Shown here piece by piece: positions 23,827-34,246 of a stretch of DNA of 64,000 nucleotides. The stretch is from positions 20,289,600-20,353,599 of the forward strand of contig NC_090246.1 of the NCBI RefSeq assembly GCF_037325665.1, in the 5' to 3' direction. The stretch is from Littorina saxatilis (lineage: Eukaryota > Mollusca > Gastropoda > Littorinimorpha > Littorinidae). Within the stretch, counting starts at the first letter, position 1; the number at the start of each line of letters is the position of its first letter. Position numbers and translations under genes: made by a program. Under the pieces are notes generated by a model, which worked only from the letters and a program-made list of their open reading frames with translations, was not told where the DNA came from and did not search any database.

Positions 23827-26800
23827 ATGTCGGGAGGATTAGACGTGTTGGCCCTCAGGGAGGAGGATGTCACCAAACTCCTGGCCGCAAGTGTTCATCA
23901 GGGGTCCACCAATGAGGACTACCAGATGAAACAGTACATCCACAAGCGCAGGCCTGATGGTATGTGTCAAATCACAACATGCTGTTTTGCTCGGAGAGAA
24001 AGTGCTTTGAGTGGGAATGAGTGTAGATATATCCGAGTAGGCTATTTGAACTGACTTGCGACGGGCGCAGTGGCATGGTGGTAAGACGTCGGCCTCCTAA
24101 TCGGGAGGTCGTGAGTTCGAATCCCGGTCGCTGCCGCCTGGTGGGTTAAGAGTGGAGATTTTTCCGATCTCTCAGGTCAACTTATGTGCAGACCTGCTAG
24201 TGACTTGACCCCCTTCGTGTGTACACGCAAGCACAAGACCAAGTGCGCACGAAAAAGATCCTGTAATCCATGTCAGAGTTCGGTGGGTTATGGAAACACG
24301 AAAATACCCAGCATAACTACTCAACGAAAGCGGAGTGAGCTGACTATGCTCTCAGAGTATAGTGTGGGGAACCTAAATGGGCAAACGAGCTCACACGTAA
24401 CCAGAACATTCTGGAACGCTGAAGAAGAAGAAGAACTGACTTGCAAGCTGCTACTTCTTCAGCGTTTGACGGGACTTGCAAGCCAAACCCTTCATTTCTC
24501 TCAACCGTTTTCTGTTATTTATGTAGATAGTTTATTTCATTCCCAACTGTGATGGGCGCAGTGGCCTAGTGGATAAAACATAGGCCTCCTTATCAGAAGG
24601 CAGGGATGTTGCTACAAATTCATACGAGTTCTTCATCATCAATAGGACATTTGACCGCTTTCAGAAAGTGTAATAGGACATTATGAATTTGCGCCAAACA
24701 GCTTATAACACATTCCATGGAATTGTTCCAAAGTCATGCGCCCACACACAAACGCACACACCCACGCGCGCGCGCTGTAGAACACACACATAATATAGTA
24801 AATACATCAACACGGTGTGCGTATAATGTTGTATTTGTTTAGTTTCAAAGAAACCACAAAAAAGAAACCAACATGAACAACTTCAGAGCTCTTACTTGGA
24901 TTACAAACTGCATGATTTGGATAAAAGTTGAAAAACAAAATGATCGGTTTGATCTAATGCTGATCTTTTGCAGGCTTTAGTTTTTTTCAGCGGCATAATT
25001 CAGTGCTTCGTCTCGTATCGAAAACAAAAGCAGACGACAAATTTAGTCCGTTGGAGTTGTCTCCCGTACTCCTGTAGCATGCACTGATATAAAAATAATC
25101 CACTATTTTTAGATCAGTGCGCTGCACCGAGACGGTTATACCCAAACTGCACAAACGGTTCGGGAATTCCCGACAAAAGAAAAGATCCGCACGGGGCACT
25201 GGCAACTTCAGTGTCAGCTGAACACAAGAGCGTTCGGTCTTTTAGAAGATTTGTATCTTGAAATGAAAATTAACGAATATCGCTCTGTCCGAAGGAATGG
25301 AGTACATATCGGACAATGACCACGCTCAGGCTAAAACGATAGGACATCTGACCGACATGCGGCAATGTGAATCGGACATTTGGGGATTTTCATCGTTATA
25401 TGTCCGATGTCCGACGCCTAACGACATCCCTGAGAAGGTCGTGAGTTCAAATCCCGGCTGCGGCCGCCTGGTGGGTTAAAGATGGAGATTTTTCCGATCT
25501 CCCAGGTCAACTAATGTGCAGACCTGCTAGTGCCTTATCCCCCTTCGTGTGTACATGCAAGCACAAGACCAAGTGCGCACGGAAAAGATCCTATAATCCA
25601 TAGTTCGATGGGTTATAGAAACGCAAAAATACCCAGCATTCTTCCCCAGAAAGCTGCGTATGGCGGGGTAAAACCGGTCATCCACGTAAAAGCTGTGGGA
25701 GTTTCAGCTCGTGAACGAAACAAACATTCCCAACTGTGTGGCATTATGGGAGCTGAATGCCCTCTCGGGCTGGAGGCTTTCCCGTTCCATAGAGTTGGAC
25801 AGTAATCACTTCGCCTGAGGCTCTTTGGGTGGAGTGACCTCTACATATTTCAGACCGTTCCATAGCCACTTGTTGGCAAGGATGGGTTACGGTAAACCAT
25901 GCAGAGGACAAAGATATTACAAAATTGGCTGTTAGCTCAATATTGCCGGGTAAAAACATAAGTCAAAACATTCTTCATGTAGTCATTTAAAGTGTATGTG
26001 TGAGTGCCTAATTTCAGTATTGCCAAAGGGACTGGGTGTAAAACAGATAGTATATCTTATGCATTTTTTCGTGAAGAACAAACATTTTTGCGTGAGCCGT
26101 GTGTGTTGCGATGAAAAAACAGTGCCAGTTATTATTGACAGCAATTCTAAAAGTATTCCAGACACAGCTTTAATTATATCATCACTGCATTGTTTAGCAG
26201 CGTTGTTCAGTGGTTGCAGCCTATTGTATCTGGTGCTGTAGTTCTTATCATTGTCAATATTACCCATGGAGAAAACAAGTTGTGTGGCCTGAAGAGAGCT
26301 GAATGCCTAACGTAGGTTGGAGGCCTAACCTGTCCCATAGAGCTGGATAGTATTTGTTTCACCTGTGACTCTTTGAGTGGAGTGACCTTTACATATTCCA
26401 GACCATTTCTTTGCAGAGCAACATACCATATTGTGGAAGCACTTGTTGTCAAGCCTCTTGAAACATTTCCCGACTGTGTGGCGTTAATGGAGCTGAATGC
26501 CCTCTCGGGCTGGAGGCCTAACCCTTTCCACAGAGTTGGACATTGATCACTTCACCTGAGGCTCTTTGGGTGGAGTGACCTCTACATATTTCAGACCGTT
26601 CCATAGCCACTTTTGGCAGTGATGGGTTATGGTAAACCATGCAGGGGACAAGATTGATTTTTTTTCACAATATATTTGTTTAAAGTGTTGCTATTAGTGT
26701 AATTGTTGGGAAGGTCTGTACGTCTATTGGTCCCTCTGATCCGTGCCTTTATAAAGAAGAAAAAAATCTACAGCGCATGGCTGCTTTAAAGTTTGAACGC

Positions 26801-29800
26801 CTGAAGCTCTTTGGGTGGAGTGACCTCTACATATTTCAGACCGTTCCATAGCCACTTTTGGCAGTAATGGGTTATGGTAAACCATGCAGGGGACAAGATT
26901 ATTTCGTCATAATTATATTTTTTTATTTTTTATATAGTGTTGCTACAAGTGTAAACCATGCAGGGGACAAGATTGATATTTCTTCACAATATTTTTTTTA
27001 ATAGTGTTGCTATTGTAATTGGGGGTAAGGTCTGTATGTCTATTGGACCCTCTGATCTGTGCCTTCATTTACTGATATAGAGGAAAAAATCTACAGCACA
27101 TTGCTACTTTAAAGTTTGAACTTGTCCAATTGTGTGGCCTGAAGGGAGCTGAACGCCCTTTGTGGCTGGAGGCCTGACCCGTTCCACAGAGTTGGACAGT
27201 AATCACTTCACCTGAGGCTCTTTGGGTGACGTGACCTCTACATATTTCAGACCGTTCCATAGCCACTTGTTGGCAAGGATGGGTTACGGTAAACCATGCA
27301 GAGGACAAATCAAAGTAAAAGCTAAAAATAAATTTGCAGAATAGTACACGAGGTCTTTCAGAAGTCTTATCGTTTTTGTTTCTGTACTGATTGAGTGTAT
27401 CTGAAGTAATTTTAGTGAGTGCCAGACTATGCTCAGGCATGGGAATTGTCCGCCGTTTTGTTCCGCCGAAAATGCAAAAGTGTCCGCCAAAAAAATTAAA
27501 GGGGGGAGGCACACACAAAAAGCACCGGTAACTTTGGCCTTTGCACAAAAGCCCGCGAAAACTTTCCGTACTTTGTTCACGCACTGCTACCGCCCGCCTC
27601 AGTTATTGAACTTTTATGTTTGAAAGTAAACCAGATTGCACAGATTGTGTTACAAGTTACATTTTGCTGTTTGTCTCAACAGATAATTTTTTTTACAAAT
27701 TTAAACCATATAATACATGTATATATTTTTTTCTTCAAAAAAGCAAAAATTGGTACATTTTTGTACTAAAAACTCTGATTCTAAAAACAGAATTTAATGG
27801 CAAACTTGGAGCTCAGATGACACCAGATTGCACCATCTGGGTTCTTTGGAGAAAAAATTTTCCGGGGGGGCATGCCCCCGGACCCCCCTAGTAAGGCTAG
27901 GCGCTTCGCGCCGTCGACTTGACGCTTCGCGTCTTCGGTTATAAATTTTCCGCCTTTTTTTCAATTTTAAATTCCCATGCCTGTATGCTATTTAAACATC
28001 TTTTGCAATTCCAGTGTTGTTGCCGGCCTAAGAAGACAATATGTCATTTGGACCTCCCCCAAAAAAACCAATAGGTCCAAATGTCCTGGCTTTAAAAAGC
28101 AATAGGTCCAAATTACCATGCCGTATTATTGAGTCACTTGAGAAAAAGTGACTATGTAATCGGTCAGTGTTAGTCTGTCCGGCCGGCCGGCCGTCCGTAG
28201 ACACCACCTTAACGTTGGACTTTTCTCGGAAACTATCAAAGCGATCGGGCTCATATTTTGTTTAGTCGTGACCTCCAATGACCTCTACACTTTAACGATG
28301 GTTTCGTTGACCTTTGACCTTTTTCAAGGTCACAGGTCAGCGTCAAAGGAAAAATTAGACATTTTATATCTTTTCTCGGAAACTATCAAAGCGATCGGGC
28401 TCATATTTTGTTTAGTCGTGACCTCCAATGACCTCTACACTTTAACGATGGTTTCGTTGACCTTTGACCTTTTTCAAGGTCACAGGTCAGCGTCAAAGGA
28501 AAAATTAGACATTTTATATCTTTGACAAAGTTCATCGGATGTGATTGAAACTTTGTAGGATTATTCTTTACATCAAAGTATTACATCTGTAGCCTTTTAC
28601 GAACGTTATCAGAAAAACAAGGGAGATAACTAGCCTTTTCTGTTCGGCAACACACAACTTAACGTTGGGCTTTTCTCGGAAACTATAAAAGTGACCGGGC
28701 TCAAATTTTATGTGAACGTGACTCATTGTGTTGTGAATAGCAATTTCTTCCTGTCCATCTGATGCCTCATATAATATTCAGAACTGCGAAAGTGACTCGA
28801 TCGAGCGTTTGCTCTTCTTGTTATATTGAAATTTCCGCTGTTTGCGCCGTTTTCGGTAATTAGGTACACCGGCTGGATCGGGTATTTCCGTAAACGCAGC
28901 CTCGAGTGTCAATGACGACAAACACGGACTCGGCACCGAGTGCATTTTTCACTCGTAGCGAACATGAGCATTTCGATCGGGGTTTGTTTTCCGATTTTGC
29001 AACTCCCATTCCATTCATTGCAGACCTTGTACGAATATGTATCGGTCAGTTGACCACCAAAACGTAAAAACTATCGGTCCATCGACCGGACAAGGCTAGG
29101 TCCAATGCGTCAAATCAGAAAGGAATGCGTCAGAGACCGAGGCCTGGCAACAACACTGCAATTCCTCTGGTTCTTCATTTCAAGCTTTACATGACACTGT
29201 GGGAACTAAATGTCTCCCTGGAAATAAAGGCCTTGGGACAAAACATGCACAATACCACTACCAGAATGCACAGGCATATTTCTGTTCCCCCCGCGGGTTA
29301 GGGGGAAGAATTTACCCGATGCTCCCCAGCATGTCGTAAGAGGCGACTAACGGATTCTGTTTCTCCTTTTACCCTTGTTAAGTGTTTCTTGTATAGAATA
29401 TAGTCAATGTTTGTAAAGATTTTAGTCAAGCAGTATGTAAGAAATGTTAAGTCCTTTGACCCTTTGTACTGGAAACTTGCATTCTCCAAGTAAGGTAATA
29501 TATTGTACTACGTTGCAAGCCCCTGGAGCAAATTTTTGATTAGTGCTTTTGTGAACAAGAAACAATTGACAAGTGGCTCTATCCCATCTCCCCCCTTTCC
29601 CCGTCGCGATATAACCTTCGTGTTTGAAAACGACGTTAAACACCAAATAAAGAAAGAAAGAAATATTTCTGTTTTCATTTTTACGAGCCAGAATCTTGAA
29701 TAGGCTGATAGTTATTGTTGCACGGGACGCAAAGTGCAAGTCTTCAGAAGCTTCTTTAATAATCAAGTTTTTGACAAGGCTTTTAAACGTTAAATGTGTG

Positions 29801-32800
29801 CACATGAGATTTTGTTTGTGGTGAATCAAACTGTGTGGCATTATGGGAGCTGAATGCCTTAAGTGCTGGAGGCCTTGCCCATTCCACAGATTTGGAAAGT
29901 AATTACTTCCCCTGAGGCTTTTTTGGGTGGGGTGACTTCTACATATTTCAGACCGTTCCATAGGTACTTGCTGGCAGTGATGGATTATGGTAAACCATGC
30001 AGAGGACATTAGTCAGTGAAAAAAACAGGACACCTGGAATGATCAGGTTTCCATGTTTGTATATTGTATTTCATTGAAGATGTTTGATTTAGTGGTGTTT
30101 TCTTTGCAGAGAAACATACCATATTGTGGAAGCACTTGTTGTCCAACCTCTTTAAACATTTACCCGACTGTGTGGCATTATGGGAGCTAAATGCCCTTTT
30201 AGGGCTGGAGGCCTAACCTTTACCACAGAGTTGGACAGCAATCACTTCACCTGAGGCTCTTTTGGGTGGAGTGACTTCTACATATTCCAGACCGTTCCAT
30301 AGCCATTTGTTGGCAAGGATGGGTTACGGTAAACCATGCAGAGGACAAAGAAATTACAAAATTGATGCTTTGCTCATATGGCCTGGTATAAGCATAAGAG
30401 AGAGAAACATTCTTCATGTAGTCATATTTATAGTGAAAAAACAGGACACCTAGAATGGTCAGCTTTCTATGTTTGTGTATTGTATTTCATTGTGAGCAGG
30501 TTTGATTTAGTGGTGTTTTCTTTGCAGAGCAACATACCATATTGTGGAAACACTTGTTATCGAGCCTCTTAAAACATTTACCCAACTGTGTGGTGTTAAT
30601 GGAGCTGAATGCCCTCTTGGGCTGGATGCCTAAACCTTTCCACAGAGTTGGACATTAATCACTTCACCTGAGGCTCTTTGGGTGGAGTGACCTCTACATA
30701 TTTCAGACCGTTCCATAGTTACTTGTTGGCAAGGATGGGTTACGGTAAACCATGCAGAGGACAAAGTATAATACCACTTACCAGTCATTTGTGTAGCAAA
30801 GACACAACATTGAAGAGTTATCTTAACATCGGCGTATGTCTTGTGGTTTCAGGTGTACACATCATCAACATCAAGAAGACTTGGGAGAAGCTGCTGCTCG
30901 CAGCCCGCGCTATCGCAGCTATCGAGAACCCTGCTGATGTGTGCGTCATCTCCGCTCGGCCCTATGGCCAGCGTGCTGTGCTCAAGTTCGCCTCTGCCAC
31001 TGGAGCCACCCCCATCGCTGGACGCTTCACTCCTGGAACCTTCACCAACCAGATCCAGGTAATGCTGTGTTCTTTTCAGAAAAAATGTCAATAGCACTTC
31101 AAGAGAACTAAGAGCTGAAAAGCGTCTGGTAGTTAGAGCATTCTGTTGAGGGGTTCGACAAGAGGAAGGAGTGCATTCTGTTTGAAAATCAATACCTAGT
31201 TGCGAGTAAGTGAAACTGGTGTTGCCCTGACTGTGTGGCGTTGTGGGAGCTGAATGCCTTTTTAGGGCTGGAGGCCTAACCCATTCCACAGAGTTGGACA
31301 GTAATCACTTCACCTGAGGCTCTATTGGGTGGAGTGACCTCTACATATTCCAGACCGTTCCATAGCCACTTGTTGGCAAGGATGGGTTACGGTAAACCAT
31401 GCAGAGGACATATCAAGCACTAAAATACGGTGCAGCTTGAGGCTGTTGAAAGTGTCGTGCAACTAAATATATAATTTTTTAATAGTATATTTGCCATATC
31501 CAGGTGAGACTTATTGTTAGGGGGAGTCCCATATTGGTTGGGACAAGAAAGAATTTACCCGATGCTCCCCAGCATGTCTAAAGAGGCGACTAACGGATTC
31601 TGTTTCTCCTTTTACCCTTGTTAAGTGTTGTATAGAATATAGTCAATTTTTGTGAAGATTTTAGTCAAGCAGTATGTAAGAAATGATAAGTCCTTTGTAC
31701 TGGAAACTTGCATTCTCCCAGTAAGGTAATATATTGTACTACGTTGCAAGCCCCTGGAGCAAATTTTTGATTAGTGCTTTTGTGAACAAGAAACAATTGA
31801 CAAGTGGCTCTATCCCATCTTCCCCGTCGCGATATTCAGGCATGGGAATTGTCCGCCGAATGGCGGATTTCCGCCGAATTTTTTTTTTGTTCCGCCGAAA
31901 ATGCAAAAGTGTCCGCCGAAAAAATAAAGGGGGGAGGCACACAAAAAAAAGCACCGGTTACTTTGGCCTTTGCGCAAAAGCCCGCGAAAACTTTCCGTAC
32001 TTTCTTTACGCACTGCTACCGCCCGCCTCAGTTATTGAACTATTATGTTTGAAAGTAAACAAGATTGCACAGATTGTGTTACAAGTTACATTTTCCTGTT
32101 TGTCTCAACAGATAACATTTTTTTTGAAATTTAAACCATATATAATACATGTAAGCAAAATTTGGTACATTTTTGTACTAAAAACTCTGATTCTAAAAAC
32201 AGAATTTAATGGCAAACTTGGAGCTCAGATGACACCAGATTGCACCATCTGGGTTCTTTGGAGAAAAAAAATTTCTGGGGGGGCATGCCCCCGGACCCCC
32301 CTAGTAAGGCTAGGCGCTTCGCGCCGTCGACTTGACGCTTTGCGTCTTCAGTTATAAATTTTCCGCCTTTTTTACTATTTTCAATTCCCATGCCTGGATA
32401 TTACCTTCGTGGTTGAAAACGACATTAAACACCAAATAAAGAAAGTAAAGAAAGAAAGTCAGTTCCGGGGCAGTTTTTGTTTATTCTTTGGTAATATTTT
32501 TGTAAAACATTTCATTCATTTATTCAGTATTGGCTTCATGCCTGTGGAACAACAAGTTAGGAAAACTGTAAAATGATGGGTTTTTTCCAGGCTGCTTTCC
32601 GTGAGCCCCGCCTGCTTGTTGTGACTGACCCACGCATTGACCACCAGCCCGTAACTGAGGCTTCCTACGTCAACATCCCAGTCATTGCTTTCTGCAACAC
32701 TGACTCCCCTCTGAGGCATTGCGACATTGCCATCCCTTGCAACAACAAGGTAGGTTTTGAAGGAGGTCTTAGCATTTGTGTCACAGGCATTGCACTTAAA

Positions 32801-34246
32801 TCAGAGTTGAAAAATCCTAACGGTTTGATTGTGTATAACTGCCGGTGGAGAAGGCAGTGCCTTGGTACTATGCCTCGTATTACCAGATGTGGTGCTTGTC
32901 TTTGCGTGCAACACCTTTTTGGTCCACAAGTTTGTCATTGATATTGTGAACAGAAATTTGTATTTTATATAAAACAAGACTTGAAGGTCATGAAGATAAC
33001 CGTTTGGTGTTTATGTATAGGTATTGCTTGCATGCCATTTGTTTGCTGGCGAAATATGCATTCTACCATGATTAAAGTAAAGCATTGTGTCGGTGGGCTT
33101 TTCCTCCCAGTATGAAAGAAAAATAAATGTTTTGTTATGAAGCAATGAATGGAGGAAAAAAAGTGTACAGGCTGACATGATTGGTGTGGTTTCAGGGTCA
33201 GATGGCTATCGGCACCATGTGGTGGATGTTGGCCCGTGAGGTGCTGCGTCTGCGTGGAACCATCAGCCGTGACCACCCATGGGAGGTGATGGTGGACCTG
33301 TACTTCTACAGGGACCCAGAGGAGGTAAGCAGCGACTTCTCACAACATTCTGCATGATCGATTGTATTGGGGTCATGTGCTCTGCCTTTAGAGTTTTGTG
33401 GCATTTGATTCAAGTATTTAACGGTTGAAGGTGGTTATAAATGCAATGACCAAGTTTAGTTTCAGTAGAAAAGAGAAGATGCAGTGCGAGTTGTGTTTCT
33501 CGAGATTTGCGGCATTTTACCCCACTGTTTTCCTTTAAAATGTTACTGTAATGTAAGCTGACAAGTTTGGTCCAAGTAGAAGAGACAAGGTAATGCATAG
33601 CATGTACTCGGTAACATCCTTAGGCCTCAGTCTTTGGTCTGTGATACATACTTTATATTTTAGGCAATTTTCATGGACAACGTGACGGAGCAATATTTTG
33701 TTGCCAGGACGTTGGGACTTCATTTTCAGTCCAGGTCCAACCAACACATTTTCCTCTGAATTTATGAACAACACGGCATTATTAAATCTTTGAAACAGTT
33801 TTACATAAAATAACTTTTCTTTAGAAATGTCAGTTGAATTTGTATTTGCTTAACATGGTCAGCAGTAGCTTCTTGTGATTAGAAAATACGGACTCCAGTT
33901 TGTGCACAGTTTGACTGCATGCATATGTTATTTCCAGGTTGAAAAGGAGGAGAAGGAGGCTCAAGAGCGTGCCATCGTTCAGAAGGAGGAGGTCGCAGCA
34001 CCCGAGCCATGGGCTGGTGATGCCCCTGCACCCGAGGTCAGCGACTGGGCCAGCGAGAGCGTGCCAGTCAGTTCCGTGCCTGTGCAGCCTTTTGGCACTG
34101 CTGCAGCTGCTGTTGCTGCACCTGCCGCTGCGACCGAGGACTGGTCCATGCCTGCCAAGGATGAGTGGTCTACACCTGCACAGGCTGCTGCTACAGCTCC
34201 GACAACAGAATCATGGGGAGGTGGTTCCAGCGAAACCTGGGGTTGA
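23827..34246 (+). CDS. RPSA: 40S ribosomal protein SA (uS2, laminin receptor homologue)
   Basis: Five coding exons in phase: 23827-23959, 30853-31058, 32591-32749, 33196-33324, 33938-34246 (stop TGA). They give 311 residues. The exon with the ATG starts at 23815 after a clean CTTCTCAG acceptor, so an untranslated exon lies upstream. The start [20 protein letters not shown] matches the family. [49 protein letters not shown] and [18 protein letters not shown] are uS2 core blocks. The acidic tail ends in family-typical Trp repeats (TEDWSMP, DEWSTPA, TESWGG, SETWG). The protein sits at the 40S head/platform junction and is needed for late 18S maturation. Introns 1 (6.9 kb) and 2 (1.5 kb) carry the U17-like snoRNA array. 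No coding defect was seen. Confidence 0.97.
24060..24432 (+). mobile_element. tRNA-headed SINE (GGGCGCAGTGG type)
   Basis: Head GGGCGCAGTGGCATGGTGG and B box GAGTTCGAATCCC, with a body shared with the SINE at 18622 and a (GAA)n tail. The 12-bp duplication GAACTGACTTGC lies at 24048-24059 and 24433-24444. Confidence 0.93.
24552..25724 (+). mobile_element. SINE inserted at the 5' end of U17 copy 1, itself split by a DNA element
   Basis: The head ATGGGCGCAGTGGCCTAGTG continues after the 832-bp insertion at GTCGTGAGTTCAAATCCCGG and ends GAACGAAACAAA. The 14-bp duplication CATTCCCAACTGTG is at 24538-24551 and 25725-25738. The right-hand copy contains the first bases of the snoRNA (CCCAACTGTG), so the target was the snoRNA's 5' edge. 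Confidence 0.9.
24601..25432. mobile_element. Non-autonomous DNA element Y, inside the SINE
   Basis: Ends CAGGGATGTTG and CGACATCCCTG are inverted, with a 6-bp duplication AGAAGG on both sides (24595-24600 and 25433-25438). The interior has TCGGACAT/AGGACATTT-type words and no long frame. Its CAG...CTG ends and 6-bp duplication resemble the elements at 27434, 28012 and 31837. Confidence 0.85.
25729..25913 (+). ncRNA. U17/E1/snR30-like H/ACA snoRNA, copy 1
   Basis: The 5' hairpin closes CCAACTGTGTGG with CCATAGAGTTGG, followed by an H box ACAGTA. A small internal hairpin TCACTTCGCC/GGGTGGAGTGA follows. The 3' hairpin is closed by CCTCTACAT and ATGCAGAGG, with m1-like ATATTTCAG at its 5' side and m2 AAACCAT at its 3' side, then ACA 3 nt from the end. 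m1/m2 in this arrangement are the hallmark of U17/snR30, which pairs with 18S rRNA for early cleavages. The first 10 nt come from a SINE target duplication, so the stem is intact. Confidence 0.82.
26275..26404 (+). pseudogene. Truncated U17-like snoRNA, copy 2
   Basis: The 5' hairpin region (TGTGTGGCCTGAAGAGAGCT), the internal hairpin and m1-like ATATTCCAGACC are present. The sequence then jumps into the spacer block TTTCTTTGCAGAGCAACATA, so the m2 and ACA parts are missing. Probably a product of unequal recombination within the array. Confidence 0.75.
26469..26653 (+). ncRNA. U17/snR30-like snoRNA, copy 3
   Basis: Complete length with 5' stem CCGACTGTGTGG/CCACAGAGTTGG. The basal 3' stem is CCTCTACAT/ATGCAGGGG, where U-G replaces U-A. 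m2 AAACCAT and ACA are present. The H box region reads ACATTGA, which misses the ANANNA consensus by one base, so function is less sure. Confidence 0.7.
26799..26898 (+). pseudogene. 3' half of a U17-like snoRNA, copy 4
   Basis: Starts inside the internal hairpin (GCCTGAAGCTCTTTGGGTGG) and keeps the complete 3' hairpin with m1-like, m2 and ACA. The 5' hairpin and H box are absent. The preceding spacer matches the sequence preceding copy 5. Confidence 0.75.
26951..26975 (+). pseudogene. 25-bp 3' tail of a U17-like snoRNA
   Basis: GTAAACCATGCAGGGGACA plus flanking AAGATTG, identical to the end of copy 3. A short relic of array rearrangement. Confidence 0.7.
27125..27310 (+). ncRNA. U17/snR30-like snoRNA, copy 5
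   Basis: Full length. 5' stem CCAATTGTGTGG/CCACAGAGTTGG, H box ACAGTA, 3' stem CCTCTACAT/ATGCAGAGG, m2 AAACCAT, terminal ACA. The internal hairpin has GGGTGACGTGACC instead of GGGTGGAGTGACC. Confidence 0.8.
27434..27983. mobile_element. MITE A (CAGGCATGGGAATTG ends)
   Basis: Inverted ends CAGGCATGGGAATT and AATTCCCATGCCTG, with duplication TATGCT on both sides (27428-27433 and 27984-27989). Internal blocks TGTTCCGCCGAAAATGCAAA and GGCTAGGCGCTTCGCGCCGT are shared with copies at 31837 and 36801. Confidence 0.93.
28012..29158. mobile_element. Non-autonomous DNA element X with a nested element
   Basis: Terminal inverted repeat CAGTGTTGTTGCC, perfect over 13 bp and nearly continuing to GGCCT. 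The 6-bp duplication CAATTC is at 28006-28011 and 29159-29164. Words such as AATAGGTCCAAAT repeat near the left end. A related fragment lies at about 51880-51965. Confidence 0.9.
28135..28815. mobile_element. Element with AGTCACTT ends and hormone-receptor half-site words, nested in X
   Basis: Ends AGTCACTTGAGAAAAAGTGA and GAAAGTGACTCGATC are roughly inverted. A 150-bp unit (28220-28369) is repeated perfectly at 28370-28519. Each unit contains GTTGACCTTTGACC, a direct repeat of TGACCT with 1-bp spacing, plus AAGGTCACAGGTCA. Similar in style to the element at 38960-39766. Confidence 0.7.
29287..29662 (+). mobile_element. Retroposon family R, copy 3
   Basis: Complete: CCCCCCGCGGGTTAGGGGGA to (AAAG)n, flanked by ATATTTCTGTT at 29276-29286 and 29663-29673. 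Nearly identical to 48469-48836. Confidence 0.93.
29826..30011 (+). ncRNA. U17/snR30-like snoRNA, copy 6 (diverged)
   Basis: Full length but the most diverged copy. H box AAAGTA, 3' stem CTTCTACAT/ATGCAGAGG, m2 AAACCAT and ACA are kept. The 5' basal stem has two mismatches and the apical loop reads GGATTATGGTAAACC. May be a pseudogene. Confidence 0.65.
30163..30350 (+). ncRNA. U17/snR30-like snoRNA, copy 7
   Basis: Full length. 5' stem CCGACTGTGTGG/CCACAGAGTTGG, H box ACAGCA, m1-like ATATTCCAG (closest to the canonical AUAUUCCUA), m2 AAACCAT, ACA. Its spacer to copy 8 is a recent duplication. Confidence 0.82.
30581..30766 (+). ncRNA. U17/snR30-like snoRNA, copy 8
   Basis: Full length. 5' stem CCAACTGTGTGG/CCACAGAGTTGG, H box ACATTA, 3' stem CCTCTACAT/ATGCAGAGG, m2 and ACA intact. 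It ends 86 bp before RPSA coding exon 2, close to the 3' splice site as is usual for intronic snoRNAs. Confidence 0.83.
31225..31413 (+). ncRNA. U17/snR30-like snoRNA, copy 9, in RPSA intron 2
   Basis: Full length. H box ACAGTA, m1-like ATATTCCAG, m2 AAACCAT, 3' stem CCTCTACAT/ATGCAGAGG, ACA. The only copy in intron 2; it begins 166 bp after exon 2. The separate intron suggests the array grew by duplication or retroposition beyond simple tandem copying. Confidence 0.83.
31513..32457 (+). mobile_element. Retroposon family R, copy 4, split by MITE B
   Basis: The left part 31513-31836 runs to CCCCGTCGCGATATT and the right part 32403-32457 resumes at ACCTTCGTGGTTGAAAACGA. It keeps the long-form start GTCCCATATTGGTTGGGAC that is also seen in copy 2. 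Lies in RPSA intron 2. Confidence 0.88.
31837..32396. mobile_element. MITE B (CAGGCATGGGAATTG ends), inside retroposon R
   Basis: Perfect inverted ends CAGGCATGGGAATT and AATTCCCATGCCTG, with 6-bp duplication GATATT (31831-31836 and 32397-32402). Interior about 90% like MITE A by eye. Confidence 0.95.

Noticed and set aside
33325-33937. Extra snoRNA in RPSA introns 3 and 4
   Set aside because: Looked for C/D boxes and H/ACA folds; only isolated box-like words, no convincing structure.
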